Source: CAYWNA01 sp964459305 (lineage in GTDB: Bacteria; Planctomycetota; Planctomycetia; Pirellulales; Pirellulaceae). From it: a stretch of 64,000 bases of DNA. The notes beneath the pieces were generated by a model, which worked only from the letters and a program-made list of their open reading frames with translations, ran no database searches and was not told the DNA's origin. The position numbers were made by a program, and so were the translations under genes. Location: NCBI GenBank assembly GCA_964459305.1, contig CAYWNA010000007.1:1-64000 (forward strand), given 5' to 3'. Below are positions 62,620 to 64,000 of the stretch, piece by piece. The number at the start of each line of letters is the position of its first letter. The stretch's first letter is position 1.

Positions 62620-63321
62620 TCAATCCGCCTTCGCGCCGGGCCGGCCCGGATAGACGCCGCGATACCCCATCGTTTTTCCGAAGTAGTATCGCGTGAAGGG
62701 GTAGTACAGATAGTGCGATATCTTGCTGAACGGTACGTAAATCAGGAAGAAGGCTGTCAAGAGAAAAAACGTCAGCCGCAGCCCCATTCCTGACGACGCC
62801 AGATTCTCGACCTCCAGGGCTCCGTAGGGAGCCGCCAACACGGCAGAAAGCAGCCACACCGTCAGCAGCACCAAGGAGAAATAGTCGTCCGGCGAACTGA
62901 TGGCTCGCATATACTTGCTGCCGATTCGCCTCACCATGCGAATCAGTCCTACCGCACAAGCCGCACCCGTGATCGCTTGAAACGCCAACACAACGATTTG
63001 ATGCTCAAGCAGACTGGGCACATAGGGGATGATGAACGACAGCAAGATCGCTGCCGCCACGCCCAAGTGGAAGATCACGAATTGGAGGTACAGAAAGAAC
63101 TTCGTCCGCGTACTCTCCATGGCCCAAGGCATGGCGATGTTCGCCCAGGAATACACGATGCCTTTGGTAGGCTTGACGCTTCCGGTCCCCGTCGGGCCCT
63201 GGCGTTCGCGTCCCGCTTTGAACCGCAGGAACCAATAGATGCGTACGCTGTACACCAGCGCCATGAACACCAGCGCCACCTCTTGAAGTGTATGTTCGGA
63301 GAAATGGAGAAACTCGTTCAT
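62620..63321 (-). CDS. NarI/DsrM-like membrane subunit
   Basis: 233 residues with about five to six membrane segments. I use ATG 63321 (MNEFLHFSEHTLQ); the frame is open further, overlapping the macro-domain gene. Hydrophobic segments carry His residues (FVIFHLGVAA, LLEHQIVVL, KISHYLYYP) in positions suggestive of heme b ligands, as in NarI and the DsrM/HmeC family. Typically such subunits oxidise or reduce quinones and pass electrons to a HdrD-like partner, which is encoded 55 bases downstream. AAGGAAG precedes the start. Confidence 0.85.
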   Translation of the reverse strand: MNEFLHFSEHTLQEVALVFMALVYSVRIYWFLRFKAGRERQGPTGTGSVKPTKGIVYSWANIAMPWAMESTRTKFFLYLQFVIFHLGVAAAILLSFIIPYVPSLLEHQIVVLAFQAITGAACAVGLIRMVRRIGSKYMRAISSPDDYFSLVLLTVWLLSAVLAAPYGALEVENLASSGMGLRLTFFLLTAFFLIYVPFSKISHYLYYPFTRYYFGKTMGYRGVYPGRPGAKAD

Positions 63322-63343
63322 AGTGACTATCTCATCTTCCTTA

Positions 63344-63886
63344 TCAGTTGAGTGATGCAAGCTGCGTCTCGAACGGCGCCAACTCTCGCCGGTCGATAAC
63401 ACAGATAATGACCTCTTGGATTCCCGTTTCGCCTTCCAGATGACCCTGGATCGAATCGAGCATGACCCGCGCGCACATGTCCAGCGGCACGCCATAGAAA
63501 CCTGCGCCCATCGCAGGCAGCCCGATCCGTTTGACGCCTTTCTCTTCGGCCGCCTTCAACGAATTCAGAACCGTGGTTCGCAGTTTGCCTTCCATGTCCT
63601 CTTCGTTGAATCTTGGGCCGAGGGCGTGGATGATGTACGAGGCCTTCAGTTTCCCGGCCCCGGTCACCACGACTTGGCCAGTCTCGATCGGATCGAGTTC
63701 GTCAAGTTCCTTCTGGACACCAGGCCCTCCGCGTACCGCAATGGCGCCCCCGAAGCCGGAACCCAATGCCAAGTCCGGCTGGGCGTAAAACACGAAAGCG
63801 TCCACGTCAAGTTCGGTGATGTCTCCCTTGATCGCCCGCACGATGCTGCGGTGGATCTGCACCTCCTCCAATACGGCTGCCGGCAT
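63344..63886 (-). CDS. Macro-domain protein
   Basis: 180 residues. I choose ATG 63886 (MPAAVLEEVQIHRS) with a perfect AGGAGG upstream; the frame is open 24 codons further but then overlaps another reading frame. The macro fold is clear: KGDITELDVDAFVFYAQPDLALGSGFGGAIAVRGG, then GAGKLKASYIIHALGP and GLPAMGAGFYGVPL. Macro domains bind ADP-ribose or related nucleotides and may hydrolyse ADP-ribose esters. It lies 22 bases before the NarI-like gene and one base after the stop of the partial gene at the window edge, so it belongs to the redox operon. Confidence 0.9.
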   Translation of the reverse strand: MPAAVLEEVQIHRSIVRAIKGDITELDVDAFVFYAQPDLALGSGFGGAIAVRGGPGVQKELDELDPIETGQVVVTGAGKLKASYIIHALGPRFNEEDMEGKLRTTVLNSLKAAEEKGVKRIGLPAMGAGFYGVPLDMCARVMLDSIQGHLEGETGIQEVIICVIDRRELAPFETQLASLN

Positions 63887-63887
63887 A

Positions 63888-64000
63888 CTAACCCTCCTGC
63901 CTTGAATCTCTAAGTCGCTGTAGTAGTTCTCGAATCGCTGTGCCTGCATCCTGGACATCGTTCTGGTCGTGTAGCAAACGCTTAACGTCCTGCGTACATA
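63888..64000 (-). CDS. C-terminal end of a gene cut by the window edge
   Basis: In the minus-strand frame that ends at the TAG 63888-63890, 36 sense codons run to the window edge without a stop. They encode CTQDVKRLLHDQNDVQDA, then GTAIRELLQRLRDSRQEG: a plausible amphipathic helix rich in Asp, Arg and Leu. The stop is one base before the macro-gene ATG, and that gene's AGGAGG lies inside this frame, as in translationally coupled operons. It could be the tail of a regulator or stress protein; the family cannot be told from 36 residues. Confidence 0.55.
   Translation of the reverse strand, partial: CTQDVKRLLHDQNDVQDAGTAIRELLQRLRDSRQEG

Noticed and set aside
1..64000. tRNA, rRNA, insertion sequence or prophage genes
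   Set aside because: I looked for T-loop signatures, transposase motifs and phage structural genes in gaps and frames and saw none.

Overview
The window looks like a chromosomal segment of a planctomycete, most probably a Pirellulales-like lineage. I base this on gene content, not on a search. It has an ECF sigma factor beside a transmembrane Ser/Thr kinase, secreted proteins that begin with LEPR-XLL-type motifs, paired Cys-rich beta-barrel porins, a DUF1080 protein, Tat-exported sugar isomerases and a Tat-exported Gfo/Idh oxidoreductase, a GH106-type rhamnosidase, and many palindromic intergenic repeats. I see no rRNA or tRNA genes, no CRISPR array, no insertion sequence and no phage genes.

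Layout. 0.5-3.8 kb: two paralogous outer-membrane porins on the minus strand, each followed by a very similar intrinsic terminator. 4.1-11.3 kb: minus-strand housekeeping genes in transcription order polA, coaE, rho, ribH, nusB, ftsY. 11.5-14.8 kb: a predicted beta-barrel protein and, on the plus strand, two lipoproteins (a DUF3299-like one and a His-rich one). 14.8-21.3 kb: a rhamnose module (GH106-type rhamnosidase plus RhaT-type symporter) preceded by a DUF1080 protein. 21.7-31.3 kb: mostly plus-strand metabolic and transport genes (UroD-like protein, STAS protein, TatD-like hydrolase, hydroxypyruvate-isomerase-like protein, NatA ATPase, a NatB-CPBP fusion, a metal permease with an HMA domain, a sugar isomerase) with a minus-strand cupin. 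31.4-39.0 kb: a Gfo/Idh oxidoreductase, an ECF sigma factor, a kinase-TM-DJ-1/PfpI fusion, and a secreted glycosidase-like protein. 39.5-41.3 kb: a trans-sulfuration enzyme and an Rrf2 regulator. 41.4-48.1 kb: a giant secreted protein of precisely periodic repeats. 48.5-50.6 kb: a GAF-GAF-AAA+ regulator.

50.7-58.9 kb is a sulfur assimilation and cysteine/methionine cluster: an IscR/CymR-like Rrf2 regulator with a good sigma-70-type promoter, cysK, serine acetyltransferase, cysH of the APS-reductase type, metY, a metX-metW fusion, a YgbA-like gene, and a second serine acetyltransferase. The order fits sulfite to sulfide, then serine to O-acetylserine to cysteine, and homoserine to O-acetylhomoserine to homocysteine.

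The right end (59-64 kb, minus strand) is the most unusual region. A compact operon encodes a macro-domain protein, a NarI/DsrM-like membrane subunit, an HdrD/DsrK-like Fe-S protein with a receiver domain fused to its C-terminus, a soluble histidine kinase whose two PAS domains carry the same C-x10-C-x2-C-P motif, and a stand-alone receiver. I infer a redox enzyme physically joined to two-component signalling. The end of another gene enters this operon from beyond the window edge.
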